A stretch of DNA of 64,000 nucleotides from Siphonodentalium dalli (GCA_032622095.1 CP136062.1:138466351-138530350); one strand, 5' to 3'; shown: positions 22,007 through 36,500, numbered from the stretch's first letter. Program-made: numbers and translations. The notes: generated by a model from the letters alone, not told the origin.

Positions 22007-22868
22007 TAGAGCCCGAAGCCGCCATCGTACGCCGCCGCCGCCAGCCATATTGGCCACAAGCCGCCGCCAGCCATATTATTTCTAACGCCAGCCACATTTA
22101 AAAATCTCCGCCGCCGGAATTGTAAAATGGCTGAGCCGTGTGCATGGGCTTATATCAAGCACAACTGAACTGTGAATCGCAAAGAACTAAACCGCATTGC
22201 CTAATATTGGCATACTCGCATGGACACGGCATGGTTGTTATATTATCAGAACACATGGCCCCTTAATGTGGAATAGACTATCCCAATGCATGCTTTCATA
22301 TAACTGAATGGGCGCATCCATTCGGTATTGAAAGGGTTAAAATATAAATTGTTTATATCGACAACACCAAGTCTCAGACATCACTGGCATTTGTCAATAT
22401 ATACACATAAGAATAGAAATAGTTTGAAATATTATACATCATTACTATCGGGTTCATCATTCAATGATGCATGCATATATCGTAAGATGGCAGTGATGAT
22501 AGCAGTCTGAAGTCGACAGAACACAATGTAACTACTTATACCGATTAGATGGGAAACTACATAGTATATCCATGCCAGTCCTTCGTAAATTTTCGCCATA
22601 ATGGAAAAGCCTAACATCAAAAGATTACGTGTGGTCTGGAATTCTACGGGTTCACTACAAACGCTAAAAAAAACGCATCTATAACCGGTAACAGGGGATT
22701 AGGAACATTTCGGAAACGAAAATACGCTGAATGATAACATCTCAGCCGGCTGAGCCGCCATATTTCGTCAGCCACGAACGTCGTGACTGAGCCGGCTTAG
22801 CTAGCTAACCAGCCACGAAAATCGGTTGAGCCAGCCATGAAAACTATTTGTCGTGGCTTCGGGGTCTA
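22007..22868. mobile_element. Nested non-autonomous hAT-like element, perfect TSD
   Basis: Flanked by acgcatgt at 21999-22006 and 22869-22876. Ends TAGAGCCCGAAGCC and GGCTTCGGGGTCTA are inverted. Subterminal regions repeat 'gccgccgccagccatatt' at the left and 'gagccgg..agccacgaa' at the right. 862 bp, containing a LINE leader fragment at 22318-22690. Confidence 0.88.
22318..22690 (+). mobile_element. LINE 5' leader fragment inside the nested hAT
   Basis: The same family as the LINE at 9302-12310. LINE sense is plus here. ATG at about 22600 opens MEKPNIKRLRVVWNSTGS, matching the start of the other copy. The coding part is cut off after about 24 codons. It carries the leader but none of the enzyme domains. 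Confidence 0.7.
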
Positions 22869-23011
22869 ACGCATGTGTACCGGACCGGAATGGCCTGGAC
22901 CAGACTGGACTGGACCGCCTTGGCCAGTCCGGTCCACATCACTAACTAGAATACATCTCCAATAGCTGTATTCAGCTAACCTAGCTGAATTCAGCTATAT
23001 GTACATATGAT

Positions 23012-23145
23012 AATAGCGTAGTGTGTTTTGAGATGCGTTTTATCTCAATGAGTTATAATATGATTTTTTCGCGAGGCACTGTCGAGCGAACATCATACTT
23101 CTGATGAGTTGAGATAAAACACATCACAAAACACACTATGCTATT
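23012..23145. repeat. Foldback, arms about 40 bp
   Basis: Left arm 'agcgtagtgtgttttgagat' with 'gttttatctcaa', and the inverted right arm 'ttgagataaaacacatcaca' with 'aaacacactatgct', around a spacer containing 'cgcgaggcactgtcgagcg'. Confidence 0.65.
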
Positions 23146-23174
23146 GTTAGCTCAACTTACTTTGTATTTACCCT

Positions 23175-23244
23175 GTGCCAATGCATTCTCTTATATATGC
23201 GAGTCGACCATAGGTCGCCTCGCATATATAAGAGAATGCATTGG
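23175..23244. repeat. Solo copy of the 69-bp palindrome
   Basis: Arms 'gccaatgcattctcttata' with 'tatgcga' invert around a centre of 'gtcgaccataggtcgcc'. It is followed by the same 'ctaacaat..ttcttatattctttaaca' tail that accompanies the palindrome inside other elements. No outer TIR is seen here. Confidence 0.75.
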
Positions 23245-23259
23245 CCTAACAATATTATT

Positions 23260-24300
23260 TAATTTACAATTTTAATAATGTTTTCTTATATTCTTTAACA
23301 GACTTATTTTGTATGTTTAGTGCCAGGGAAGTGCCAGGGAATCTCACGTTTTTCATGGGCATCAAAATTATTACTATGATTAACTAGTTTTGAGTTATAA
23401 CATGCCCCTAAGGTTTTATCCAGTTTGTTTTAAATTTGCTATAGCATGCTTAAGCATACCCAAAAAAAATTCAACCAAATCTTTTTTTTCTGCTTTTTTT
23501 TTAGGGCCGATTTTACAGACCGTAATTGTTGTATTTATCTTATGCCGACTGACACTTATCATTTTTGGGCAAATTAAGCCAAATTTATGTCAGTTTTGAG
23601 ACAAACAGGTCGGGCACACATCCAAAACGAGCTATATAGATGGATCGGTCGAGCAGTTTTCAAGCCTACAACACACATACATACATACATGTACACATAG
23701 ACAGAAGTTCCAAAATATATGATAGATGAACACGAGTCTCCTGAAACAACTTATGCATTTAAATATAATAGAATATAATTTATTGAGCCTCGTTAAAGCT
23801 TGTTTAAATAGTTTAAATATTTTTCTCACAACAACGATTGAGTGAACATATTATCAAAACCTGAAAAATGATGAGTCTTGAGACTAGGTGAAGTAGTGTG
23901 GGTTGAGGTTAAGAGGTGATGAAGTGAGTGATAGCTTTGCAGAGTTGCTCTAGAGCATTTTCTGATCAGTTTGTGTATAGAGCATCTTAATGCAGATCTA
24001 ATGAAATTCAGACAGAATGAAATGCAGTCTCAATGTGTGATAAAACAATATGTATTTAACATCTCAAAATGAAAATGCAATTTCAAACCAGTTTGTTAAT
24101 TAAATTTTCAAGAAAAATTAGTCTATGAGATTTCCCAAATATGCCAATGGTTATCAAAACTTGATTCAACTCCGGAAATTGAGTGCAGTAAATAAAAGCC
24201 ACCAATGAAAATATTTCATTGGATTGGAACTGCAGTTTTATGTTAAATTATACTTTTCAATATACGACAACTCATTGTATAGTTTCATGATTCTTCTATT
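23260..24300. other. Region upstream of SIL1
   Basis: AT-rich sequence. A (CATA)n run lies at about 23678-23694. A pyrimidine-rich 'ttcttctattgacag' at 24290-24304 could be the acceptor of a 5' UTR intron, but no upstream exon was found. Confidence 0.3.
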
Positions 24301-24375
24301 GACAGGTCCTATAACATTATCAAGTTGAAAGTCGCAGTGTCATTGATATTTTCATCATCATTATCAGTTCAGAAA

Positions 24376-24532
24376 ATGTCTCTTGTCACACAGAATAGGA
24401 TGAAATTGGTGAACATTGTGAGCACTGTGATGTTTATACTCTGTCTATATCATTATCGTGTCCAGAGCAATGACATAGATGGCAGAGGAGCAAAAACATC
24501 TTTAGTATCAATTAGCGAGGAAGAACCTACAG
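24376..24532 (+). CDS. SIL1: SIL1 exon 1 (coding part)
   Basis: Encodes residues 1-52 plus one base, ending SISEEEPT. The donor is ag|gtgaga. It contains the signal peptide. An in-frame ORF runs further upstream, but only from a TTG, so the first ATG was used. Confidence 0.85.
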
Positions 24533-27500
24533 GTGAGAAACAACTAGCCATAATCTGCAACTGGTATACATTCCAGAAAATTGTGATATTTACTCGTATA
24601 TATACATTACATGCAATGACATACATGTAGTTCTCATCAGATACTACATGTATATGCCTTTTAGATGATAGTCTGTTTGGTGAGTTGTAAGATAAACTGG
24701 TTATCACCACATTTGTGTGTTCCCGGGATAGGTATTCAAGTCTTGTTATCTTCTCTGGGCCGTATATCGTCTCATCTGACTGACTTTGACGATATACAGC
24801 CCAGAGAAGGTAGCTCGACTTGAATATGGATATCAGAAATGCACATGGTTGTGATAACCTATACAATGTACGTACAATCGTACATGTACATATTAGTTGT
24901 ATGTACATGTAAATATTAGTTTGTACCGATCGCTCTCATGTCCAGATATAAAATGCTGATATGTTTTGTAGATATTATGTTGATAGTTTGTAACTTTGTT
25001 TCCAGATGATGTTAGCATTCATGTTGCAGATTCTAGTGAGGAGATTGATTTTGACCCATTGAACGTTTTCTATCCAACAAAAGAATGGGCAGCTGTTCAG
25101 CCAGGTACAAACTAAAACATATATGAGCTACAAGTTACAAGTTACTTTTGCTAATGTTCCTTGCAAATTATGGATAAATGTAATATCGCCACAATGTGGG
25201 ATTCTGAAATTGGAGATGAACTATGAACTCTGGATACTGTATTGATAGTTACATATTTATTTTGTCTAACAAGACAAGATTTTTTTTCAGTAGTAAAATT
25301 AAAGTGAAGAAATGGATATATTATAGTTATATGAGACTAACTGGAAAGAATATATTTATTTACATAATTAATATTGTAATGAAGAATAGAAATAATATAT
25401 GTATATTTCGAGTGCTCATTTGTCACAAATGAAGGTAATCTTTGCAGCTCAATTGCAGTCACTGTTTCATATATAGGATGTGGAATGTTGCCATCCAGAA
25501 TACAGAATCAAAACTTGTCATTTCTACATCTATTTAGCAGTATTATGTGCAAACAATAGTTATTCAAACAATAGCTTTGCATGAGGTTTTAATATTTTCT
25601 TTTCAGGCCAAGCTATACCTAGGGGGCTTCATTTCCGCCTTAATATGGAGACAGGTGAGAAAGAAGCTAAACTGTTAGAGGGAGAGGAGGATGTGCAGTA
25701 CTGGGAAAATGGGGAGCGTCAAGGTGAGGCATGATGCAAAACAAACATAAATACATTTATTACACTCCTATGCTCAATTTCCATTGAAAACGCTGCTAAT
25801 TAAAAATGGTAATGTCACCAGTGAATTATGTCATTGACGTTACGTCGCTTACTGATCAAGACTGAATTTTTATGGTTGATCTTTCTCCACATCGGGACTT
25901 TCATGCATAAATTCTGTGTGTTTTAATCATATTTGGCGAACCAAATTGATGCAGAAGTGTAATAAATAGAGTAATCAATTAGATCCGAGAATTACGTTCA
26001 ATAATTCACTCGAGGCGAGAGATGTTTGGGTAAGAAACTCGTGCACTAACGCGCACTTATTTCTTACCGACGTCTCTCGCCTCTCATGAATTATTTAACG
26101 TAATTCTCAGAACCAATTGATTACTCTCTATATAATAAGTTTGTGGTTGGGGGATTTCCTTATCTTTTGACCTTTTTGTAAATTTGTTCATAAAAAAAAA
26201 CAAAAACAACTGGCTTGTGGAGCTAATTTTAGCAAAATTATTGCAACTTTTTTGACTCACACTTTTAAAGATGCTCTGTCCGATTTGACATCAAATTTAT
26301 CAAAACTAAATGTTCTGTTCACCAGGCAAGAGAAAACGAAAAAATATATTTGCAATCACTATCATTCATATTTCACACTCATCGCAAAAATGCACAAAAG
26401 CATCCATCCATTTGAATTTCAATGTAATTTTTGCTAGGCTGACAAATATTTAAAACGTGTTAAAACTTCTTCTTTTGAAAGTCTATATCTGGCCATCAAA
26501 CCTCCTATGAATGGGTTCGTGGGTCCAATCTTAAGTATTTTCTGGTCGAGAAAATGTACAACAGTACAACTGGTGGTTTTATGGTGTCAGATCGGACATG
26601 GCATCTTCAGTATGAGGTGGGGCCATGTCCCTGGATGAATATGTGCTTTGTCTTTGAAAGTTTATGCTTGATACCCCTGTTGGGTGGGATAAATAAAACT
26701 TGTAATGTTTGTGAGTATTCAGGTTGTAAATCTCATTCCTCTTGTTTGTTGATCCACATTGATTTTATTTATTCATTAACCCTTTACCCAACAAACCGGC
26801 CAAATAAAGCTTCAACAGCCTAAAATATCTTCGGTCTGTCTCAATAGAACCATACAAATATGGATATCATTGGAACCGGCTCCTTGACCACATTGTGATA
26901 GTTACAGTTATGCCTTGTGCCAATGCATTCTCTTAAAAAAAATCTTTTTTTAACACTTTTTACCATTTTTTCTTACATTCTTTAACAATTTTATAATTTT
27001 TAATGTGTTAAGCCAATGCATTCTCTTATATATGCGAGGCGACCTATGGTCGACTCGCATATATAAGAGAATGCATTGGCACAGGGCCCTTCTGTTGGGT
27101 AAAGGGTTAACCCTTCCATGACTGGAGCATCCTGATATTTTGCAAAAACCCTGTGTCAATGAATTCTCTTATACATGTGAGTCTCCCTTATTTACCTTGA
27201 ACTTCTAAGCCAGTGCATTCTCTTATATATGTGAGGCTCCCTATGGGAGACTCACATGTTTAAGAGAATCAACTGGCAGAGGGTTTTAATACTGCACCAG
27301 CACAGCTCCCGTCGAAAGGGTTAAACCTGATTATTTTTCAAATGATAGTACATTTTATGGTAAAGACCTAATCAGTCTGTGTGTCATATTCTTACAGGCA
27401 TAGTTAACTTGGAGGGTAAGACATTCACTCACAATGAATTGAAGAAAGCGCTGAAGAATTTCAAGACTGAAAGTTTATTCGACAATCAGGAAGTATGTCG

Positions 27501-30500
27501 GCAATCACCATGTTTTAATGTTATTTAAGTATTGACTGTGTTAAATGTTGACTATGCCAAAATAGTGGTCCGAGGGGAGGACTATTCCTCCTTCGAGGAC
27601 CAATATTTTGGTATAATCAACGACAAGCTGTGCTTCTATTTATTATATGTTATCGACATTCTTCATGTTGTCCCAGATACCATAATGTCAATCAATTCAC
27701 AATCAGATCATGTACATTAACTAGTGAACCATTTAATAAATTTTGTACCGAAAACAAACTTCAGTATTGTGCGAAGCGATGTTGTCAGGGTTCGCGCTGC
27801 CACTTGCCAAATTTGCCAATGGCAAAACTAATTTTCATTTGGCAAAAAATATTTTCATTTGGCAAAAGTTTTGGCAAGTCACTTTTTAATTCCTCAAGCA
27901 ATTTGAAAATATTGGTCAATCATTACCATTTTTTTTTCAGGAAACTCTTACAATATAATTATATTAGTGGTGTTTTATCAGGTTTAGGAAAAGTCAACAC
28001 CACTTTGCAACTCTTCTACCATTGTATTGTTCGTGGATTGGCTTATTGTTGTATGATAAACCACACTGGAGATGCGAGTATAATTAATTATTAACTAACT
28101 GCTTTTCTATCGATATCAAAAGTCATTCAAACTGCGAGTGTCGAAACATAATAATTAATGTTGCAGAAAATGATACTATCAGGGATAGCATTTGGCAAAT
28201 GCTCATATAATTTGGCAAATTATTTGGCAAAAGTAAATTTCGGTCCAGCGCGGACCCTGGATGTTATGATTGGCAAATACAGGAACAGGCTAAATCCTCA
28301 CATCAAACATGTGGAAACAATCACATATAAGATAAAGAACTGTTATGAGCATTTATTGTGCTCTATTTGTCCACTATGCAAAGACAATTTGGACAAAAAA
28401 TGTTTTAACTTTTCCAACGAGGCGGTTGTCTTGCGGAGTGAATCTTGCTCACTGACAGTTTTAACTTTTTCTGTTTCAAAAGATAGGCAAATGAGGAACA
28501 AATAATCGTTGAATATTCCTGGTCCATGTGGTAAATCCAGTTTCTTGTGAAAATTCACTACTTGTGAGTACTGGCTTTGTAGGTCTACCATTTCAATCTT
28601 GCCGACTTTCAATTTTGTCACTGCATTCATACCCGATTCCATCGATAAATTAATTCCACGAGAATGACCTGAATGAAGGATACTCAATCCCATTTCTAAA
28701 GAAAAAAAATTGGCTGTCATGAACAATATTTTTCTGCTGAATACACTCATTGTCACTGAAGACTTGTACAGGCCAACATAAAACTGAAGCAGTGTGGTGT
28801 TTTACGGAAGCCGACTATGAAATCACTTGACATCTATGGTTTATTTCACAATCACAGTGACCCATAGACATATTCACATGGCCGCTATATTTACCTGCCG
28901 AATGTAAACGTAATTTGATTTATTATAATTTCAATAAATTTTGCATATGTACGTTGCTATAAATAAACGAAACACTTGGCTGACATTCTTTACATTGTGT
29001 TAAATAACCCATCGTGAAACCACACAGAACAATACACAATTCAGACAGCATGTGTGTTCTTTGCTATATCGTAATTTGATACACGACAATGTCAAAGGTC
29101 CTAGTTGTATAGTCAGTACATTGCAGTTTTAAGTTTAAGAACCAGAAAATAGTAAGACAGATGCATGTTTTTTATAATTAAATGGACATAATGGTTCAAT
29201 TGAAACTAAAAAAATATGCATGTAATATATCATTTGTTGGCATTGACAGTATATATCGATAATTAGGCCTACATGGGATACTGTTATATAGACTGAATAC
29301 TGGTATATATTATCTGGACAAATAAAACAGTTCTAAAAAATTACCAGCTGTTTTCCATTGTCGGTATAAAGTGACAAACGCTTGTTATATATGTTTACCT
29401 TGTTTCGGAAATGCACTTACCATGCTCTTTATTGTTTCATTCCAAAGAAAACTCAGCCCCGATTTTTAGGTAAAGCTATTGCCATAGGTTGTTGTTCATC
29501 TGTCCATCCATGTGGCTATGCATCTGCCCGTCCATAAACAATTTCATTCAGCACACCCTACATGTCGCATATCTCATCTGATCATCACAAAACTTCATAT
29601 GGATCTATCTGCACACCTCGGGGCCACATTAATTGGAGAATTGTTTTGTCTGTTTTTTGTTTTTTAAAGAATCACCTCTAGACTAGATGGGAGCTATCAA
29701 ATTTCAATGAAAAACATGACTGCCAGTTGCCATCTTGGATTTTACTCTTTGCATGACTAAATCCTTTTCCATACACTACAAGCCCCATCCCTCATCCGAT
29801 TGTCACTAAATACTTCATAGTGGATCTTCAGGGTGACCACTAGATGGGAGCCATAATTTTTCCCCCGAATTTTGTTAAAAAACATCGTGGATTTCACATT
29901 TGAATCCATCAGCACACATGCACCCTGCAGGTAACCTCCCTCCCTCATCTTAAAATTGAGATATAATTGCCTGAGAACACAGATGTATTATTTTAATGGC
30001 CTCAGTTGCGCAGCTTTCACTTATTTAGCAGCTAATAATTATTAGTTGCTGCACTGATATTGCACATTTAATGACATACAATAGTTGCTTGGAATATAGT
30101 GCTTTATATTTTGCAGACACCACAGGCCGAAGAAGTAAAACTGAACTATAAAAGTTACGATGAACTCAGAAAAGATTTTGCTGAAATGAACATGGTTGTG
30201 AAAACTGAACTGGAGATAATAACGGATCTAGTACAGCGACTCAATGAATCAGATATCTCCAACGAGAACAGAATAATTATCCTCACAGACCTTGAGTTCT
30301 ATTTACATCAGGTAAGATTTTCATTTCAAAATATTATGGTCTTTCTGACCCTGAAGTGACATTAAAGTCATATTATGGACTTGTTCAGGTGTGAGAAACT
30401 GATAGGTTAGTATTCAGGCGCTATGCCAACTGGAGGAATGACACATTCTACTAACATTGCTGAAAATCTAAAGCAAATAAAACATTCCACTCTATAGAAA

Positions 30501-33500
30501 ACATCGTCTGAACTACTCATTGTAAATATTTACTACTCGATTCGGGACGCAACCATCGGCGATTAGCTAATGCAAATAATTTCGCCAACGAGGGTCACTG
30601 CATTAAATTAATATATAATAATGATGGTATGTGTTGTCAATTTGGATATAATATTTGTAAGAATAACTACTTTGAGCAAGATTATTCTCCTTTTCTATTT
30701 GATCACCAGACTGGAGTGTTTCACATCACTTTAAGCCCTCAAATCAGTCAAACAATCATTTCAAAATTTGAACTCCCATATCTGCATTTTTGTTTTACAC
30801 ATTGTAACACCATTAAAATTCTGATGAAATGATGGTTTCTTAACCATTACATGATGAGAAATGCGCTGGTGCAGCATTAAAGATCCTGTGCCAGTTCATT
30901 ATCTTATATATGTGAGTCTCCCATAGGAAGACTCACATAAAAAAGAGAATTCACTGGCTTGTGAGGTCATGGTAAATATTGTTAGGCCAATGTATTCTCT
31001 TATATATGCGAGGCTCCCTATGGGAGACTCACATATATAAGAGAATGCCTTGGCACAGGGTTTCAAAAAATTTGAGGAAGCTCCGGTCACTGAAGGGTTT
31101 AAATAATTAGAAATTATGGTGTTATAAACTAAAAGCAGGACTTGTAAATGTGAAAACATACCAGATGAGTGTGTTGATTTCCATGAGGCAGATAATCATT
31201 TCCATTACTAATTATACCCCCATTCCAAAAGATGGAGGGTATACTGGATTACAAGTGTCTGTCTGTTCATCCGTGCATCCGTCCGTCTGTCTGCTCATGG
31301 GTGATTGGCTCTCAATGAAATTTGTTATGCTGTTTTGGCATCAGGATGGCTTTCAAAAGAGGGTTCATTGACGCTGTTTACATTTTCCGTTCAAGAATTA
31401 TCCCTCTTTGTTTATCTGAAAATGTTGGATTTCCATCTGTGCACTCTTGTATCTCAACCATGGGTTATCGGATCTCAGTGAAATTTGGTATGCATGTTTG
31501 GCATCATGAGAGCTTTCAAATGAGGGGTTAATTGACCTTGTTCACATTTTCTGTTCAAGAGTTATCCCTATTTCTTTATCTGAAAATGTTGGATTTTCGT
31601 CCGTTGTTCGTTAGAATTGTCAAGTAATTTGTTGGTTCATAATCACATTTTCCAATTTTCACTATGGGGGTATCCTAGCACCCATGGTGCAACCTCTTGT
31701 TTTTAATGTTTTAATAACACTTCAGATAGACAATGGGGTTCTATTCTGCGACATTGGAGGCATGCAGCTAGCTCTGGACAGTCTGAACGATACTGACATG
31801 GCCATCAGAACACAAACTGCTTTCGTATTAGGATCACTGTTTCAAAGGTGAGAATCGGACATATAAAGAAAATATCCCCTCCCATTAAAACTTTCATGGC
31901 TATTTTAAATAGATATCTGGATGGGATACTAAATTTCTAAATCTTTAATTGTATACAATTTTGTCAACAAAAGTCTGGATATGGATGAATGATACATATA
32001 TAAGGCATAAAAAAAAATAGCATTGTTTCTTGTAACCCTCCCCCCGCTCGCCAGACGGCCCCACGTAAACTTTTTATTTGCAAAATAAAAAAAATTCCAA
32101 AGTTCCCAATTTATGGTCTGAAAATTACCAAATCACCTTCTCCCAACTTTACTTTATTCTTCCAGTTTCTCTAAGTTTAAGTTGATGGTTTCAATTCAAT
32201 GAGTCATTAGCCTAATTAACTTGCAAAATCGCACTCACAAAACACACCAAACCAGAGGTAGTGGGTTAACAAACATCCAAAAACATGATTCCTCAAAAAT
32301 AGGCAACTTTAACCCAGTCTTTTAGACTTATGGGTATGGAATATGTTTATTTATAACTCAATTTGAAATGTTTGGGGGGGTGTTAATTAATAGAAATTAA
32401 ATGGCTTTGGACATATATGACAATTGATTGTTTCATGCAAATTCTCTACAATCTGTTGTTAAATTTTCTGATAGTTAGGCACTGAAGCATGTAACCCCAG
32501 TATTAAAATTGGATGAAATATTGTTCACATACAGGGAACTCATGCTTTAACGCAACATGTTATGGAATAACTACCTATTTCTACTTGCATGTACTAATTA
32601 CACCAAGAATCAATAATATATAAAAATAGTCCTGACTATACATGTAATTTGTAAATAATAATTTCAACTAACTAGAATAAAGTCAATATCAGTTTTATAG
32701 ATGTATTGACTTAGTATTTTAGTGTCCAATGTGGGGAAGGTAGTGGTGTGGTGAAAGCTTCCCTAAGACAAAAGATTCAAGACAGCCTCTCCTATATGCG
32801 AGATTTGTACAAAGCAGTCTTACTCCTGTTATTGCCAGGCCATATGATAAATAAAAACTTAAATAAAAGAATATAAAATAAAGTGCCTTGCAAGGTGATC
32901 ATTACAATATTATATCTAGATAGACTATATACATTATTACATAGTATATCTGTATCTACAATGCATTAAGGAAGGGCTGTTATTACCTTTTGCATTATGG
33001 GAATTTAATAATAAAAAAAAAAAGAAAAGTTTACTCCCCTCCCCACCCTAATTTTTTGCCCTTCGTTACCGGAAACAAAGGTATTTTTTTATTTGGCCTA
33101 AGCAGAATTTTCAACACAAAGTTGATAATATTTTTCTCGAACACATTTTTTTTCAAGTTGAGCAGGCAGGCAGACTTTTATATTTATTTTTTACCTGCAA
33201 AATTACCCAGCAGGCTGGTTTTTACTACCACTTTTTAAGACCAAAATTTACCAGCAGGAAGGTTTTTATATGTTCACTCCTGAATTGACAAACAAATATT
33301 TTTGGGAGTGAAAAATTATTTTCATGATTAAGTGTTATAATGCGTTTTTAATATACCAGCCTGTTTTACAACCCAAAGACATAGAGTTTAAACAAACCAA
33401 AAAGATAACTTTAATATTATCAGAAATAACGAATGGAAGTATGAAACGCAAGTTGAAATGAGTCTAGCTGAATGTATGGTCAGTATTTCATCCATTTTCG

Positions 33501-36500
33501 AACGGCAGAATGATTTATAATTTTTAAGTTTAATGGGCCATAAAAAGCACCCAGCTTCCGGGCCTTATTTTTGTGAGGGGGGGGGGGGCATGTGTCCGAG
33601 AAACAGAACATTAATTTTGTTTGGGCTTACTCAGAATGAATGCCCAAATAATATATAAAATCACCTCCCATAACTCACTACATGTCTTGGTATTTATTCC
33701 TTCAATTGTTTTGAGACTTAACCTTTTCAGAACTAGATGGATTCTCCCATTCAGTTATACAAGTATACATTGGAATGGTCTACTGATCATCTGCAGTGGT
33801 GTTCAGTGAACAATTAGCAGATGACAGACTGACGAAAAGATAAAACAAGTGCAGAAGGAGTCATATAAATTTGGTGGGAAATGTTCAGATAATAAGTTCA
33901 ACAAAAGGGACTACTCATCAATGCGTGTTTAGTATAGAAAGGTTAACCCTTTACCCAACAGAATGGCCCTGTGCCAATGCATTCTCTTATATATGCGAGT
34001 CGACCATAGTTTTTTTTAGGCCAATGCATTCTCTTATATATGCAAGGCGACCTATGGTCGACTCGCATATATAAGAGAATGCTTTGGCACAGGGCATAAC
34101 TGTAACCATCACAATGTGGTCAATGAGCCGGTTCCAATGATATCCATATTTGTATGGTTTTATTGAGACAGACCGAAGATAATTTAGGCTGTTGCAGCTT
34201 TATTTGGCCATTTTTGGCCGGTTTGTTGGGTAAAGGGTTAACTCCGATAATAGCCACCATCGAGATATTTGAACCGGCAATTAGTTTTAGCAGAGTTAGC
34301 CAAGCTTGTCATTTTCAATGTGTTGTCTATTCACAATAAAATGGTAAAATATATATCACAAAACTGACAACAAGACTTATCAGTGTGATGCATAATCCGA
34401 ATGAACGCTCCCAAATTACTATTTCTTTGGCTTCGGGGTATAAAATGTTTGATTGGGGTCAAGGAAACCACCCACCAAAGCTCCGAGTGATCAGATTTTG
34501 ATTTTTGAAATCTATTATTTTTCACCAGCGGTACTTTTTGGTGGCCTGGCAAAAAGTCGACAAGCTGATGGTCTCGGACCAAATTGTGGATGAAGATGGA
34601 TAACTCTAAAATCAAGTGGCTTTGGGTCTTACATATATGACAATCCGGCCAAATTTCGTTGAACAAAATGTTGATAAATAACACATTTTGGGCAATTTTA
34701 TACTATAGTTCTCTGTGGTTAGCAATTAATTGATTCTGATAACTGAAGTGGCATTTCAAAAATTGTTGTTGTTGGAATCTGATGATATGGGGACCATCGA
34801 ATACCTTTAAAATAAATTGATTATCTTTATTTTCAGCAATCCTAAAGCTCAGATATCTGCTATGAAGTACGGTGTCTTACAACAGCTTATCCGGATGCTC
34901 TCGTTTGAGACTGATCACGGACTTTGTAAGAAGATTCTGTATGCTGTATCTTCCCTTGTCCGACACTTTCCATTTGCTCAGAAAAAACTTGTTGAACTCG
35001 GTGGATTATCTGCATTTGGCAGTATATTTAGTGAATCTGGAGACAATGCACTACAAATCAGAATTGTAACGATATTACATGACATCGTCACTGAAAGGGT
35101 GAGTTTTTCAAATCAGTACCAAAGAATATATCCAGCATCATGCTCATATGAACAGCTAGGGCTCTGCGAATACCACTTTTTCATTCAAATCTAATTTTGA
35201 ATATTATTCCTGGCCAGAAATGCAATATTGAATAAAATATTTCAGGATCTGAGCACTACCAATATGTGAGGTAAGCCTATACTACCGTCTATATTTTTTC
35301 TCCATTTCCATTGCTGTAATAATGCTGATTGGTCATTGTTGCAGATATCATGCATAAAGAAACCCAGGATCTCTCAAATATGCAAAAACACACCAGGGAG
35401 CTCTCAAACATGCAAAAAGACACACAGGATCTTCCAAATGTATGCAACCAGCATGGTTTCGTTCGTTTGCAATAGTCAAACTCAACACGGGTGGAACACC
35501 CATTCATATTCCATTGAAATTTCACTTGAAAATCACAAACAAATAATCATTGTAATAATAATTAACATGCGACTAATTTAAAATCTTTTTTTCTGTGAGA
35601 CTTTGAGATGCTGGGGGACCTTTTGCACATTTGAGAGATCCTGTGAGTTTTTTTGCACAAAACCATGTGACAATGACCAGTTCGGCATAACTAAACTATC
35701 TATTAAACTAAACAAAACACACCATCACTGATTCAGTGATCCTTCTGCCATATTTTTTTCTCAAATATCTGAATAGATTGATAACAATCTGTTGTGCTAT
35801 ATAGATGGGGGCTGGACAGAATATTTTAATAAATAAATTTACTTTTATTTACTATTTCCATCTCACCGCAGATATTTTCAACATTTTGCATAACTTATTA
35901 TTATGCCCCCGACCCTCCGAAGGAGGATTCGGGTGTATATAGTGGAGACCTCCATCCGTCTTTCCATCCTTCCGTCCATAACAAACATTTCACAACACAG
36001 CTCAAGTATCGATAGTCCAATTTGGGTGTCCTTTGGAATGCTGGTAGACCAGCATTGTTGAAAGGATCTCCACGTAGTGCAGGTTTTGTCCACACTTTTT
36101 TCCCAGAGTTATGGCCAGGGTTCGCGCTGCCACTTGCCAAATTTGCCAATGGCAAAAATAATTCACATTTGGCAAAAAATATTTTCATTTGGCAAAAGTT
36201 TTGGCAAGTCACATTCCTCAAGCAATTTGAAAAAATATTGGTCAATCATTACCATTCATTTCAGTAAACTCTTACAACATAATTATATTAGTGATTTGTA
36301 TAAGGTTTAGAGAAAGTTAACACCTCTAGTAAGGATAAGATGCAGTTAATCTCATAGCATTAGTACTGATGGTTGGAGGGATTACTAATCCTCCTGTGAT
36401 GTGCCCTTCTGATGAAGCCCTTCTACCATTGTAATGTTCGGTGATTGGCTTATTGTTGTATGATAAACCACAATAGAGATGCGAGTATAAATAATTATTA

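Larger units (their letters stand above)
20990..22944. mobile_element. Non-autonomous hAT-like element (outer), perfect TSD
   Basis: Flanked by actagaat at 20982-20989 and 22945-22952. Ends TAGTGATGCGGACCGGAC and GTCCGGTCCACATCACTA are inverted repeats. Subterminal sequence at both ends is densely filled with GGACCGG and GGTCC motifs. After removing the nested element it is about 1085 bp, with no transposase. It hosts the second hAT at 22007-22868. Confidence 0.88.

Noticed and set aside
24325-24375. Upstream extension of SIL1 exon 1
   Set aside because: The extension starts at TTG, and the segment may be 5' UTR next to a possible acceptor at 24304. The first ATG in frame is 24376.
27630-28094. 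154-codon plus-strand frame
   Set aside because: It lies mostly within the hAT-like MITE at 27786-28259, and its sequence is the repeated 'tttggcaaa' motif.
28343-28756. 137-codon minus-strand frame in SIL1 intron 4
   Set aside because: No recognisable domain and no convincing splice sites. An overlapping frame on the other strand is equally long.
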